64,000 nucleotides of DNA from Cricetomys ansorgei (GCA_026225945.1 JAMJFZ010000681.1:45001-109000), one strand, 5' to 3'. Positions 26,767-38,600 are shown, counted from the stretch's first letter. The notes: generated by a model from the sequence alone, not told the origin. Numbers and translations: made by a program.

Positions 26767-27002
26767 ATAACTGGGCTAGAGAGATGACTCAGCAGCTAAG
26801 AGCTCCAGCTGTTCTTGTAGAGGACCATGGTTCAATGGCCACAACCACATAAAGGATTACAACACTCCACATAAAAACTTTCCTCCATCTGCGTGAGTCC
26901 AGTTCCAGAGAATCTGGAAATCTCTTCTGGCCTCTGCAGGCACCAGCTACACATGCAGTGTGTAGTGAACACACACAAAACACTCAGAAAATAATAATAA
27001 TT
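26767..27002 (+). mobile_element. B2 SINE
   Basis: 'taactgggctagagagatga' with 'ctcagcagctaagagctcca' and the distal 'gcaggcaccagctacacatg' define a nearly complete B2. It ends in an 'aataataataattctct' tail. Confidence 0.88.
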
Positions 27003-27139
27003 CTCTTTTGAAAAGAGAGACTCCTAATAACCCTAAAGAGGCTGGCCTTTGCCTCTTTCATTCTAACCATAGAAGTCATGCTACTTTTGTATCTACAACC
27101 CACAAAACGACTCCTAGATTCTCTGTTTTCTATCCCCAT

Positions 27140-27232
27140 ATATCACCCCCTGCAGCACTGGAAGATCAAACTCAGGGCCTCAACATACAAAGCAAGTGTT
27201 CTTCCACTGAGCTACACCCCTATCACATTATT
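27140..27232 (-). mobile_element. ID-type SINE, antisense
   Basis: 'aaactcagggcctcaacata' and 'cttccactgagctacacccc' are the reverse complement of the tRNA-Ala/BC1-like ID element head, with its A and B box regions. Confidence 0.8.
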
Positions 27233-28320
27233 ATCTTGTTTATCTAAGTTCATAGTTGTGACAGAGGAATACTTTAGTGGTGCAGTGTATATGTTAGCTG
27301 CTGGGTTGAACCTAAGAACCACTGTTGTGGAAGATTTTAGTTATGGATAATGTTCCAGTAAGCTGTCCTTGTAGCAAGTAAAGGATACACTGCCTACCAG
27401 TAAACAAAGGAGTGGCTATCCAGCTCTCCACAAGAATAGGACATTCCTTAGCCTTAAGGCAGATGAAGGTTAGGCTCCATTGACTTGTATATTTGAAGGC
27501 TGGGTGGAGACAGAGAGGATTTGGAATAAAAAAGAACTAGAGCAAGAGAGAGGGAGAAAGGAGACAGACAAACAGCAGAGAACAAGGAAGACGAAACTAG
27601 GAGCAGGAGGAGAACCAAGAGGAGAGCATGGGGTGAGGAAGCCTTGGAGTGAGCTCTCTGCCTAGCTGCCCAGGTATAGAATTCCCTGAGATTTGACATG
27701 GTTTGAGATTAATAAAGAGCATTGGAAATTTCAACTCTGGACTCTCCATTAAGCACCCAAACTTTAATTTAACAAACCATGAATAAATAAATAACATAAA
27801 TAGATTCTTAAATAGGTTTTTAAAGGGGAGATGCAAAGCTCCACATACACTAAATTAGTGCATGCCATACTAACTATAGTAACATCATATACTTGAAAAA
27901 AAATCACTAAAATGTTAAATGTCTCACCACAAAAATAATTGTGTGAAGTTATTGGGTTAATTAGCTTGATTAATACGTAATTTTTATGTAATTTTAACAA
28001 TGTGTAATTTTAAAATGCCATTAAAATGCATACATGTATCATAAATGTATACAAATTTTGACAAGTAATCTTTTTACATGTTTTAATCCCAAACAGTCAG
28101 GAGAGAGTGGTAGGTGAATTTGTTTGGGGCTATTTTGGTCTATATGTCCATTTTCTGGACAGCCAGGCCTACATAGTGAGATTTTTCTTTCTCCAAAAGT
28201 AAGGAAAGTGAACATTATTGAGTTCACATGCTATATGTCTTGAAAGGCACTTTCTCACAGTCTTATAGATTCTTACATAGTTGCAGGCCTTTGCACATGC
28301 AAAAGATTTAGTGTTCATAT
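27233..28320. other. No feature recognised
   Basis: A purine-rich stretch (about 27,500-27,660) creates overlapping low-complexity open frames on both strands; they are not convincing genes. The 'attaataaagagcattgg' near 27,708 contains a polyadenylation-like hexamer, possibly from an old LTR, but no LTR ends are visible. Confidence 0.35.
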
Positions 28321-28324
28321 TGTT

Positions 28325-28378
28325 GTTGTCAGGCTGGCTTCAAATTCTAAATCATGTGTGTATCACCATGCCCTGTAC
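28325..28378 (-). mobile_element. B1 fragment, antisense
   Basis: 'caggctggcttcaaattcta' and 'gtgtgtatcaccatgccctg' correspond to the reverse complement of the B1 5' half. Confidence 0.55.
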
Positions 28379-28719
28379 TGCTTAAGATCAAAATGGTGCA
28401 CAATTATCACCCAAAAAATTATACAGCCTATGTTTCTTAAACAAGGATGCATTGCTGCTTGCCCAAGTTTCTCTGAGAATTCTTTTTCACTCTTTAAAAG
28501 GAGGCTTTCTAATACAGGGACCATAATTCTGTTTACTCTCATCCAGCATCCAAACTACTCTAGCACTCTTCAGAAATTAAGGGCAGTGTCTGGACAGAAC
28601 CAAGGCAACCTGAGAGGGCTGGGACTTAGTGCCCCAAATCTATAGCCGTGAGAGTCAGTTTTTGTCATTTTGTCATTTATCATACTGATAGAAACTAATG
28701 TTCTGAGTCTAAAGAATGC

Positions 28720-28865
28720 TTTATAGGTTGAGTGCAGTCAGAGGGGCCTGTAAATTCCAAAACTCCAGAGTTTGATACAGGAATATTACATTTTCAAACT
28801 CAGCCTAGGAAACCTAGCAATTCATATAGTGTCCGAGCTTCAAAGGGAATAAATACATTTTTAAA
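28720..28865 (+). mobile_element. Very diverged B1-like element
   Basis: 'ggcctgtaaattccaaaact' then 'caggaatattacattttcaa' and 'ctcagcctaggaaacctagc' follow the B1 layout in order, heavily mutated. Confidence 0.4.
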
Positions 28866-29014
28866 AGCAAGTTTTCTGAGACCATGAAATCCAGCTACTC
28901 TCCTTTTTACTCATAGAAAAGAGACTGTTAATTGAGGTCATTAAAGAACTTAGTCACCATAACAGAACTAAATGCCTAGCCACAGTTTCAAAATGTGAAC
29001 TAGTAATCTCCAGA

Positions 29015-29125
29015 GTGAATTCTAGGCCAGCCAGAGCCACATGGTGATCCCTGTGCTAAAAAGCAAAAACAAACAAACAAAAAATGAAAAAAAAAACCAA
29101 ACTAACAAAAAACAAGAAAAAAGTT
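29015..29125 (+). mobile_element. B1 3' fragment with A-rich tail
   Basis: 'gaattctaggccagccagag' is the B1 3' half, followed by an A-rich tail with repeated 'aaac' units to about 29,125. Confidence 0.75.
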
Positions 29126-30535
29126 GGGGAGGAGTTATGCTAACACCTCACCACAGCCATTATCTCCACTGTCCTGGGCACACCTCTGCCCTCCCTGATC
29201 TCCAATCTTCCTCCTGTTCTCTCCATGCTAGCTAACCTCCTGTATTCTTTAATCCTGACCAGCAGCCCCTCTGTTCCAGCGACAGAGAGATACAATCTTA
29301 GCAGGCCACAAAAACCAGACTCCACCCATCATGCAGGGGTGGAGTCCCCTCCATCAGCTACAGAGCTGACCCATGGAGCATGTGCCCAGAGGAGAATGAA
29401 CATTGATGATGTCAGCGTGGCGTCATACCCAAAATCTGGTCACCGTCCCTTGATGCCTGCTGGAGCAAGTCTGTTAGTGTACTGTGCATCCATTGCTTCT
29501 TTAGCACAAGGTATTTTTCCTGCAGAAAATCAAGCAAGACAGAGTCCTGGTGGCTACAAGGTGCAGAACAAAGCAAAGACAGGAAAGAATGAGTGAGGCG
29601 GAAGGAGACATCATCAGAGCATGCAGAGTGTAACAGGCATGAGAGACAGGAATTGGGCCAGGGTTAGAGTAGAGAGGGTTGGGAGCTGGAGTTGGTTTCA
29701 GAATGAATCAAGGATACTGATGCCAGAGTCCCAGGACAACTGCCAGGAAAGGTACTCACCACACACAAAAGACATCAAGGCCCAGAATGGGAAACGGCCA
29801 GACTAAGTCTCTCAGCTAGGAAAGGACATCAGGTTCTAGTGAGTGTTCTCCCCAGAGTAGGCCCAGGGATTTGGGAGAGGTGGAGCCACTACGTGCTGGC
29901 GTAACTCCTGTCAAGGGCCTGCTCCCCTCTACCACCTGGCTTTTCACATTTGCCTCATGTAAAAATCTCATGAGGCACGATATCACAAATCTAACGAATT
30001 GGTATTTAAGCAGAAAAGACATGTACCAGGAAGGGGAAGCAAGCACTGGAACAGTTTCAGAGGGGAGAGTAGATATGGTAAAGATTAGTCCTCTGCTCTG
30101 GTGATTTACACACCTTTTATCAGATATCAAGTGCCGTGGTGTTTCTCAACTTTAACTTTACTCATGTGCATAAGTAGGAATAACTATATGTTTAGAAATA
30201 TCAATGAGATGAAAATAAATTTGTGTATATATACACACACAAATGTATGAGTGTATATGTATCTTTTAAAATCAACTTTTTGACAAACAATGAGTGTTCT
30301 GTAGCTATCACATGTGCACTGTTGGAGAAAGACTTTCAACTCCCATGCTAAGCATGTGGGGTAGGTAAAACGAAGTTATTCCTGGAATCTCAGGCCCTGT
30401 AAATTATCTCAATAAACAAATTACAGTCTCTTAAGCCCAGTTCAAGGGAAAATTACAGTCTGTGTGTAACACTGGTAACTACCTTAGTTTGTTTGCTTGG
30501 TCAAACATAAACCTAGAGAAGCACTAAAGAACAGA
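29126..30535. other. No gene recognised
   Basis: The + strand open frame at 29,225-29,596 (123 codons) is one of the longest outside repeats, but I recognise no domain and see no supporting splice or promoter context. A short TA/CA simple repeat lies near 30,225-30,245. Confidence 0.35.
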
Positions 30536-30539
30536 GATG

Positions 30540-30676
30540 GGTTTTGTTGGTTATTGTCACTTTTGGGATAAATTCAGCTATGTAGTCCTGACTGGCCTGG
30601 AACTCACTATGTAAACTAAGCTGGCCTCTTCTTCTCAGATGATGGGATCAACTGTGTGTGTCACCACACCCAGCTC
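30540..30676 (-). mobile_element. B1 SINE, antisense
   Basis: 'cagctatgtagtcctgactg', 'gcctggaactcactatgtaa' and 'gtgtgtcaccacacccagct' give a full-length antisense B1. Confidence 0.9.
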
Positions 30677-31051
30677 AGAGATGAAATGTATAGGGTGTAG
30701 TGTGGACTTCATTTACTGATCATTGCCCTTCGCCCATTTGCTCCTGTACTCTGTCCCCCAGTGCCATCAGGATGGTTTCCTGCAAACAAATAAGAAATAG
30801 GGGCATGGAGGTCTAGAGAGGTTTTTGCATCACACAGGTCATATTTCGAGTTTGGAGAAAGACTTTTGTATTTTATCTCGTTAGGTTATATTACATTTTA
30901 TAGATTCTAAAATTCAAGAAGTTAGTTTTAATCTCTTGCCAGCAAAATGTTCCAACCATCCACACCCTAGCCATTCATATCACCCCACTTTCAGTGTCTT
31001 AACTATACTTAGTGCACAATTGCCAAAGCATGATTATAACTTATAGTATTT

Positions 31052-31192
31052 TATGTGTTTATTTTTGAGTCAGAGTTTCTCTGTTGTAACACTGGCTCTG
31101 TAGACAAGACTGGCCTCGCATTCACAGAGATCCACCTGCCTCTGCCTCCCGAATGCTGGAATTAAAGGCATTTGCCACTACTGCCTGGCTAA
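31052..31192 (-). mobile_element. B1 SINE, antisense
   Basis: 'cagagtttctctgttgtaac', 'cacagagatccacctgcctc' and 'gctggaattaaaggcatttg' give a well-preserved full-length antisense B1, probably the youngest B1 in the window. Confidence 0.95.
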
Positions 31193-31402
31193 ATTGTGGT
31201 GTTTTAAGCCAGAACAATTCTAAATATGATCCAGTGAAGAACATTTTGGACATGCAGTCTTGAGGAGTAAACCAAACCCCATGTTTTACTAAGATTTCAG
31301 GGGTTTTTAAACACATTAAGCTTTAAGAGGTGCTTATTTTAAACCATATACTGGGAATTTCAAGGATAAATTTGGCCAGAGAGAACAGTGAGAAGTATCT
31401 AA

Positions 31403-31560
31403 GATAGGTGTGATGGTACATGTTTATAATCCCAGCAGCTAGCCTTGGGAACCTAAGACAGGAGTATATGAGGTTTGAGGCCACAGTGGACTTCATAGCA
31501 AGTTCTAAGTCAGCCTAGGCTACAAGTCAGACCTTGTCACTAAACAAACAAATAAACAAG
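31403..31560 (+). mobile_element. B1 SINE
   Basis: 'taggtgtgatggtacatgtt', 'tataatcccagcagctagcc' and 'ctaggctacaagtcagacct' with an 'aaacaaacaaataaac' tail form a full-length sense B1. Confidence 0.9.
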
Positions 31561-31582
31561 TCAATAAATAAGCAGCATACAA

Positions 31583-31685
31583 GAGGGCTGGGGTTATAGA
31601 TCAGTGGTTAAGCACTTGCCTAACATTCATGGATTAAACTCCACTGAGTTTCATCCCCCTGCACTGTAGAGTAAAATAAAAGCAT
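31583..31685 (+). mobile_element. ID-type SINE
   Basis: 'gagggctggggttatagatc' and 'agtggttaagcacttgccta' match the ID element head; an 'aaaataaaag' tail follows near 31,673. Confidence 0.85.
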
Positions 31686-31920
31686 CATCCAAGAAAGCTT
31701 TTTCATACTAGCCTAGTCTTCTTTCTTTGAATAAGCATAGTCATTATCAGTTAAAAAAGCCTTGGGCATTATACTCTTTCCTAATAGGAAGTGATCATTT
31801 CTTCTTCTATTCTTGTCTTTCATTCCCGAGCTGTGACCTATCATGCCTTTTCTCTGAAAGAAATCAAAAAACAAGATGTGCAGGTACATTCTTTCAAAGG
31901 TGGGTTAGGAGCAGTAGAGG

Positions 31921-32413
31921 TGATGGTGAAAGGGTTTATGTGAGGCCGGAGACCCCAGGCCCTGATCATTAATCTTAAACTCTTAACAGGACATTCCAGA
32001 ACTCCCTGTTCCAGGAACTAGCCCACCCCAGAAACCACAAAACAATTATTGTCAGGCTTAATTCAAGAGCACTGTGACCCAGCCCCACATTCCTAAAATG
32101 AGCGGCGGCTACAGGCACCGCCTAATAGCCTTAGGCAAGGGACTTTATCCTAAGTGTACATTTCCTGGTGCCCGTGACCTTGCTATCATCAACTTAAAGG
32201 TTAACTGGCCCCTATCTACAACTGTATAAAAAGCTTCACCATTTGCTCCTTGGGGCCGGCTTCTATCCTGCGTGTTAGAACGGTCCCAGTGCACTGGAAT
32301 AAATCCTCTTGCTATTTGCATCGATATCCCGTCTGTGAGTCTCTGTGGGGATGTGGCGTTCCGGTTTGGACCCTGCGGGTCCCAGTTTGGATCCCTGAAG
32401 TCCAACATTCGCA
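31921..32413 (+). mobile_element. Solo LTR of an endogenous retrovirus (ERV1-like)
   Basis: The 493-bp element starts with TG ('tgatggtgaaagg') and ends with CA ('caacattcgca'). It is flanked by a 4-bp direct repeat GAGG (31,917-31,920 and 32,414-32,417), the duplication length typical of gammaretrovirus-like ERV1 elements. A TATA box 'tataaaaag' lies at 32,225 and a polyadenylation signal 'aataaa' at 32,298-32,303, giving the U3-R-U5 order on the + strand. 'gtctgtgagtctctgtgggg' in U5 is typical of this class. No internal viral genes remain on either side, so it is a recombined solo LTR. Whether it still acts as a promoter is unknown. Alternative ends at 31,939 and 32,407 give no target duplication. 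Confidence 0.85.
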
Positions 32414-32417
32414 GAGG

Positions 32418-34795
32418 TGGCTCAATGTCTTCTCAGATTGGCCTTGCTCTCTTTTTTCATGGATTACTCCTCATCTTTACAATAAGTATGTTAGACTGCA
32501 TCAAGGTCCTTTGTTCTGATGTCTTCCTCTGCCAGCCTCCTTTCTTAGAATACTAGAGTCATTTCTGAGAGACTTGGACTCCTTGATTTCATGTCATCTC
32601 CCACTCTGTAGGGAATGACAATCCGTGCCCACGTAAAACCTGTCTTGATCTTGTTTCTGTTCTGCATTCAAAACCCAGCACATTTCATAAGTAGAATTAC
32701 AGGTTCTATTTGCATGTTTCAGCATGCTTTGTCAGTTGGGTAGAAACCTCATCTGTGTCTCATAAAGATAGCATTTCTTTTTAATCAAGATTTAAGAGGC
32801 CAGTAAACCTTTAATTTTATTTTCTTATGGAAGAGAGACCACAGATTTAAAAGAACCAAATTGCCCTAATATCAAGAATTGATTACTTAGCCATCTGTTG
32901 AAGTATTTAAATTAATTTTATTATCATTATTATTTTTATTGTTATTATTCATGTGTATCAATAATGAGCCACGACACTTCTGAGATGGAAAACCTGCATG
33001 GCCAAGCACAGGGTCTCGCCTCATATGGCTGACTTACAAGCTCCTCTTCCCATCCCCTGATCTGCTTCTTCTATCCTAGCACATGACCTTTAGGTATTTT
33101 ATTGAAAGGAATCACTGCCCACCCACACTTCATGCACAATGAATAGAACCTTTAAAGTGCACCAGCCCCCAACTTCAGCTGGCTCTCATGGTTCCATTTT
33201 ATGGGCCAGTCAAGTCCTAGCATAAAGTCTTCCTTATCTGGTGCTTAGGTTGAGGGAACCCCCTGTAAAGTCCCTCCATTAGCATTAATACAATCAGATG
33301 CTTTTCTCAGTGGGCCGACAACATTAGAATGACATTTGTTCCAATCAAAGGCCATTGAATAAGCAATTGCTGGTGCTCCAAACTAGCATGGTTTCTGCAT
33401 TCCAGATTCCACTCCTAAGAAGCTGTTTCTAATAGCTAAGGAAAGTGACCTTCTGGCTGTAGTTCAGGCTACTAGATAAACAGCTTAATATTTGAGAATA
33501 AGTTCAAACATACCCCAACAGCTATCCCTGCTGTGAGCTACCTCAAAGATTATGTGTTCTGTCTTTTCACCCCCTTTCTTTAGCACAGAGAGGTTATCAG
33601 TGTCTCTTGATAGGCTAACCTAAAGCTAGCAGTTAACCTTAGATTACTGTCTGGCTAGAGTAAAAAGAGCCCAGAAACTGGCCAAGCCAAGTGGTAGGTC
33701 TTCAGAAAAGAGCACTGACCAGGGTTGCAGCAGATGAAGGCCAAGTGACGTGCATGTTGCCCAGTGAGGAATAGACTGTTGCTGTCCCAGCTTGAGTGGT
33801 GTTGATTCCTGAGTGTTCTCAGGGTTGGATGCAACTGTGAAGCAGTTTTCACGCAGTCTTCATTAGGAATCCATGTAACTTGACATCGCTGTGTGTTGCT
33901 GAGAGACAGCAGCTCCTGAGATGCACTTCACATTTTCTGTTTCCATGTGGAGCTGGAGCAGACATCACTGAGAGCAGCCACACAGAACTGAAAGGGCAAG
34001 GAAAGAGGACTCTGATGCTCAGAGTCAGAACTCCTCCCACAGGACTTGGCCTACCTTGGACCCCCCAGGCAGTCTCTCCTCGAATGACTCATTTCCCTAC
34101 AACCCTGGCTCCCTTCTACTTCAACCTGACACTGTGGTCATGCCTGATTAAATAGTCTGTATCATTCGTTTCTCAAGCTTCTTTCCCCTCAAGGATTAGA
34201 GAAGTCTTGCATGACAAAGGATTTTGGAAGCTCCATAGAGTTACCTGAAAGAAGCAGGACAGTTATTGCTGATCTGGCTGCAATGTGCAACAGTATCACT
34301 GTGAACATATGAATGTTACTTTTACTGTATAGCAGAGCCATCTGCAGCACAAGGCTATGGCCTTGGAATACTTCACTCTCCAGAAGACAAAGCAATGGCA
34401 GAAGAAATCCAAAGGCCTCTCTGTCAAACAGAGGAGAGACTTGTTGCTCTTTGACATTAAACCAGATCAACATAGGTATTGCCATCTTTCCTAAAGTGCT
34501 TGCCACCTACCATGTACTCACCTTGCCTAGCCTTTCTAGTAAGGGTGTGGACTAGGGAACCCAGAGGTTCACTGTGCAGCCCTGCCCTACTTAAGCACAA
34601 GGGCTTCTCTGCCTTCTGCCTCAAGGGGACAGCCTCCCCTACCATTGATGATCAATTTTTCCTGTGTGTGTAAAATAGATGACTATGCTAAATTGTGTTC
34701 ATGCTGTAGTTGGGTCTTATTCTCTTAATAAAATAGATGAATTAGTGGAATAGGCTCAGAGAAGGGTTAAATAAAGGGACAGGTTGATCATGAAT
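32418..34795. other. Unclassified DNA, possible old repeat at 33,130-33,640
   Basis: No gene is supported. Around 33,270-33,320 the text 'ccctccattagcattaatac' is loosely like 'ccttccatttgcattaatgt' at 61,380, and 'ctttagcacagagaggtta' (33,580) is like 'tttagcacagaggttttaa' (61,450). This suggests two copies of one old unnamed repeat. Open frames at 33,655-34,155 and 34,189-34,673 overlap on both strands and look like chance. Confidence 0.35.
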
Positions 34796-34799
34796 AACT

Positions 34800-36600
34800 T
34801 TTTTTAGTTAATAAGATTATTACAAATATTAGGAGGATTCCTTGAGTTATTTCTATTACTTATCAGTGGTATATAGTTAGGTCTAATTTCATTAATGATC
34901 CTAATACGGTAGGCTAACTCACAACCATTCTTTTGAGAAGTTTTCTGTCCTTTGCTAAAGAGGTTAATTATAATGACTTTTAGCAGAGCTATCAAAGCTA
35001 TTATTTATGTTTAAAATACTTGGTTGCAATTTCCACAGATTGTTGTTTTGATCTGTCAATGAGAGTTGTGATAACTGCTAGTATGCTTATTCCTAATTTG
35101 ATTGATGTAGGCAGTAATCATGAACTGAGTATGGTAATTAAACCAGCTTATATAATGATTTAAATAATAGTATAGATTAGGGGATTTATTAGTAGATGAT
35201 GGATACAACTTTCAGAGAAAGGCCTAAAGGTTTATTCAGCTGACATCATGTGGTAGGTAGCACAGGGGGTTGTAAATTCTTAGGGGTAATGTCAATACCC
35301 ATAATCTAGAAGTGATTAATCTCTGTGGTTTATTGTATCAAAGTAACTCTTAATCAAACACTTTTCTCTATATAGGGAGGAAATTTCACATATTATGTAG
35401 TGTAGCAGTTTCCTCCCAGCTGAAACAGTTCACCCTGCAGAAGCTCCTTAAGGCAGAAGATAAATAATTCAAAATACCTTCAGGCAGTCCCTGAAACTGA
35501 CAATATTTACAAACCCTCTCTTCCCCAAGAATAAACAATAAATACTGCTGATAGTCACTTTCAGAAGAGTCAAGGTGCAATGAAAACTCTCAGATAAGCC
35601 CAGCTGCCTGGAAGAGTCACAGACTCACATGCAGGAAAAACTCCTGTACTAACAAAATTTTTTAAAAATATAAAGACTAAAAAAAGAATAATGACCAATA
35701 TTAGTTTTTAAGAGATGTGTCCCACATAGCTTATCTCCAGTTCATGCTTGCTTTAAGTGTGATGCTCATCTTGATCATAAAATTTTGCAGAATGATGGCT
35801 GGGTGCAGGTATAATGAAAAGTACTCTTAAATTAATGTATGTCAAGGGTTGAAGTGTAGGAAATAGAATTCACATAGTAAGTGTGGGGTGTGAGCTATGT
35901 TTAGGGCTGCTGGAGAGGTAAAGCTGATAGAGGTAATACTCAACTTGTTTCTAATAAATTGTGTCATTGCATCAGCATTGGTTGATACATGCCACAGTAG
36001 CCATGTCTGTATACATATATAATACACAAGATTTATGGAATTGTATATAACCTGATACTTTTAATTTAACTAAAACAAGGAATACTTTGGGAAGCAGAAG
36101 AAGAATAACTTTTAGTAAGAGGAAAATGAAATGCATAATGGAGAGAAGAGGACTCCAACACTTAGAAGTAACCTTTAAGTCTAGTTACCCAGATTGTCAC
36201 CAGAACAAGCCTGATTTTGGCTTATTTCAAAGTGAGAGAAATTATTATTAGACCTTGACTTGGATTACTCTGTTATGAATACCGATCTTATGGGACTTGA
36301 GTCATTGTATACACAAAGCATTGATAGAACTTATATATCTTTTCCTGATCGAACCCAGAGATTATAAATCTCATTTTTAACACAGGCCCTAAAATAGGAT
36401 TGTATTTTTCTCCCTAGGGTAACTTGGTCCATTTAAAATATTCTGCGGTCAATCATTGAAAAGCTAACTTCTTTGGCTTATTTGTCTAAGAATATTTAGA
36501 GGTTATTCTATTTCTTAGTCCCCATAATAAACTGCTCTAGTACAAAGAGCTTGTTGATCATATTAGGAGAGTAATCATACTAGATTAGGTTAAATCTCAA
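34800..36600 (-). pseudogene. Nuclear mitochondrial insertion (NUMT): ND2, tRNA-Ile, 16S rRNA segments
   Basis: The - strand carries old mitochondrial sequence in mitochondrial order. 34,805-35,170 matches ND2: on the - strand 'gcatactagcagttatcaca', 'gcaaccaagtattttaaa' and 'agaaataactcaaggaatcc' follow ND2 in order. About 35,310-35,370 resembles tRNA-Ile ('gtatcaaagtaactcttaat' on +). 36,250-36,460 matches 16S rRNA: on +, 'gacttggattactctgttat', 'cgaacccagagattataaat' and 'ccctagggtaacttggtcca' are the reverse complement of its conserved 3' region. 35,740-36,150 is probably ND1 by position, with weaker similarity. 35,390-35,690 does not look mitochondrial and may be a later insertion. Reading frames are broken in either genetic code. 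Confidence 0.8.
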
Positions 36601-36644
36601 TAGGCTTTTCTCAGTTTTTTTTTCAGCCTCCTAGTAAAAAGTTA

Positions 36645-36671
36645 ATTTCAGTGTTTGGCAAACACTGAAAT
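36645..36671. repeat. Perfect 13-bp inverted repeat
   Basis: 'atttcagtgtttg' is followed after one base by its exact reverse complement 'caaacactgaaat'. The hairpin lies just right of the NUMT end. Confidence 0.9.
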
Positions 36672-36800
36672 GAGACTATTAGCTATTCCTATTTGTTTCT
36701 AATTAAGGGCAAACCTAATTCTGCCTTTGCATTATCAGGATACTCCAGCCTTTAAACATGTATCACTGGGTAGATTTGCAAGTGGTATATATTTTTAACT

Positions 36801-36825
36801 GATTAATTAATTAATTAATTAATTT
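36801..36825. repeat. (TTAA)n simple repeat
   Basis: Six near-perfect TTAA units just beside the antisense B2, probably derived from its tail. Confidence 0.9.
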
Positions 36826-36990
36826 TTATGTAACAGATGTATTGCCTGCATGTACTCTGAGTGAGGGTGTTGGGTCTCCTCGAACAGGAGTTTCAGAAAA
36901 TTGTGAGCTGCCATGTGGGTGCTGGATATTGAACCCAAATCCTCTGGAAGAACAGACAGTACTTTTAACCGGTGAGCCATCTCTCCTTCT
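36826..36990 (-). mobile_element. B2 SINE, antisense
   Basis: 'tgtattgcctgcatgtactc', 'gagctgccatgtgggtgctg' and 'ccggtgagccatctctcctt' give an almost complete antisense B2. The preceding TTAA run corresponds to its 3' tail. Confidence 0.93.
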
Positions 36991-37254
36991 ATAAGAGGTA
37001 TACTTTTTATGTGTTCTTCTATCATAATTTTTTGATAGTCTTTTAATCTTTTACTATTTGCTTAACTGTGTTGGTTAACAATAAATTAGAAGTTTGAATA
37101 TTTCATTTGTCTATAGAGATGTTAACTATTAACTCTGATTAATTTCTATGTGCACTTTGGGCACAGAATACTTTCTTTTGACTAATACTAACAATATCCA
37201 TTGTATAAGACAATAATTTAGTTATATTACTTAGCAATTCATTGTCAGGATGAA

Positions 37255-37490
37255 GATTTTTAGGTCTGATAAGACTGCTCAGTGGTTAGGAGCACATAGT
37301 GTTCTTACTGATGATTCAAGTTTGTTTTTTTTTCCCAGCACCCACACCAGGAAGTTCAGAACCTCCTATAACTTACTCCATGGGATCCATCACTTCTTCT
37401 CACTTCTGCAGGCATCCATAAGCATAGACAGGTAATGACACACATTCATGCATGTGTATATATAATTAAAAATGAAAATAAGTCTTAAAA
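37255..37490 (+). mobile_element. B2 SINE, diverged
   Basis: 'ctgctcagtggttaggagca', 'cccagcacccacaccaggaa' and 'aggtaatgacacacattcat' follow the B2 order on the + strand, ending in 'ttaaaaatgaaaataag'. Confidence 0.85.
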
Positions 37491-37639
37491 TAGGATAATA
37501 TTGTTCATTGCACTTGTATTCATTTTAGCTGCTGATGCCTTTAATCCTACTATGGATGTCCACTCTCTATAAAAGATGCACCCTGTTCTAAGATCTTCCC
37601 CCTTCTTGAATCATTAAAAAAAACAACAAACTTTTAACG

Positions 37640-37960
37640 AACTCGTTTTTTAAATAAACTTTATTAATTGTTTAGAAAATTCGTGTGTGTGTAAAGAGTG
37701 TTTTGATCATATTCACCCCTCCACTCAACTCTCTAACTCCTCCCAGATCCACCTGATACTCCCCCAATAAAATACTCTGTATTTTGTTGTTGTTGTTTGT
37801 TTTTGTTGTTGTTGTTGTAGTTTGGTTTTTAATAACTCATGGAGCCTAATTTGTGCTACTAAGATTTATGGATGTGAAGCCATTCACTGGGGAACAGTGT
37901 ACCAGCCAGTGGGCATACCCTTAAAGAAAACTGACTCTTATTCTATTGCAGCCACCACCT
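37640..37960 (-). mobile_element. L1 3' fragment, antisense
   Basis: 'ttttgatcatattcacccct' and 'cctcccagatccacctgata' are the reverse complement of rodent L1 (Lx-like) 3' sequence. It includes a (TTG)n simple repeat at 37,781-37,822. Confidence 0.75.
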
Positions 37961-38289
37961 GTCCTACTTTAGGTTAATATTTTAAATACACAGCAGAGTT
38001 AAGATTTATTTCTGTAAATTTAAGACCAAACTAAAATTCTGATGTGGTTACCCAAATGTCTCCAGACTAGTCATGAATTCCACATTCACTTTTAAATCTT
38101 CTATTTGCAAATTAGATGGGTTCATCCTACCAGTTGTTCAGAGGTGTGTCATCTGGTTTAGGGGTCTTTAGCTTACTTTTTAAAACTAAATTTATTCTAG
38201 TTCATTTATTATTCAAAAAATAGATTAATATGTGTTTTTATGTTACAATGTTACCCTTATATTCATGAGTCTAGAGTATCAAGAGTTTT

Positions 38290-38600
38290 ATTTCTACCCA
38301 CTATTGCCATAGTTAGTTTCAGTTGTGAACTTGATATACTGGGAAGAGGGAAACTCAAATGAAGAATTACTTTTATAAGATTGACCTGTGGGCCAGTCCC
38401 TGTGACATTTCCCAAATTGATAATTGATGCACCCCACTGTGAGCAGCACCCTCAAGTGATCCTGGGTTGTATCAGGAAGGCAGCTGAGCAAGCCAAGGGG
38501 AGCAAGCTACAGTTTCTGCATCAGTTCCTCCCTGAGTTCCTGCCTTGGCTTTGCTCAACTGTGAGCCAAATGAATCTTTTCTCCCTAAGTGGGAAGGAAA
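38290..38600 (+). repeat. Rodent dispersed repeat, sense
   Basis: 'actgggaagagggaaactca', 'ataagattgacctgtgggcc', 'cctgggttgtatcaggaagg' and 'aactgtgagccaaatgaatc' follow a very common rodent dispersed repeat. This is the opposite orientation to the copies at 20,222 and 43,135. The family name is not certain. Confidence 0.65.

Noticed and set aside
29225..29596. 123-codon + frame
   Set aside because: No recognised domain or gene context; a - strand frame overlaps its start.
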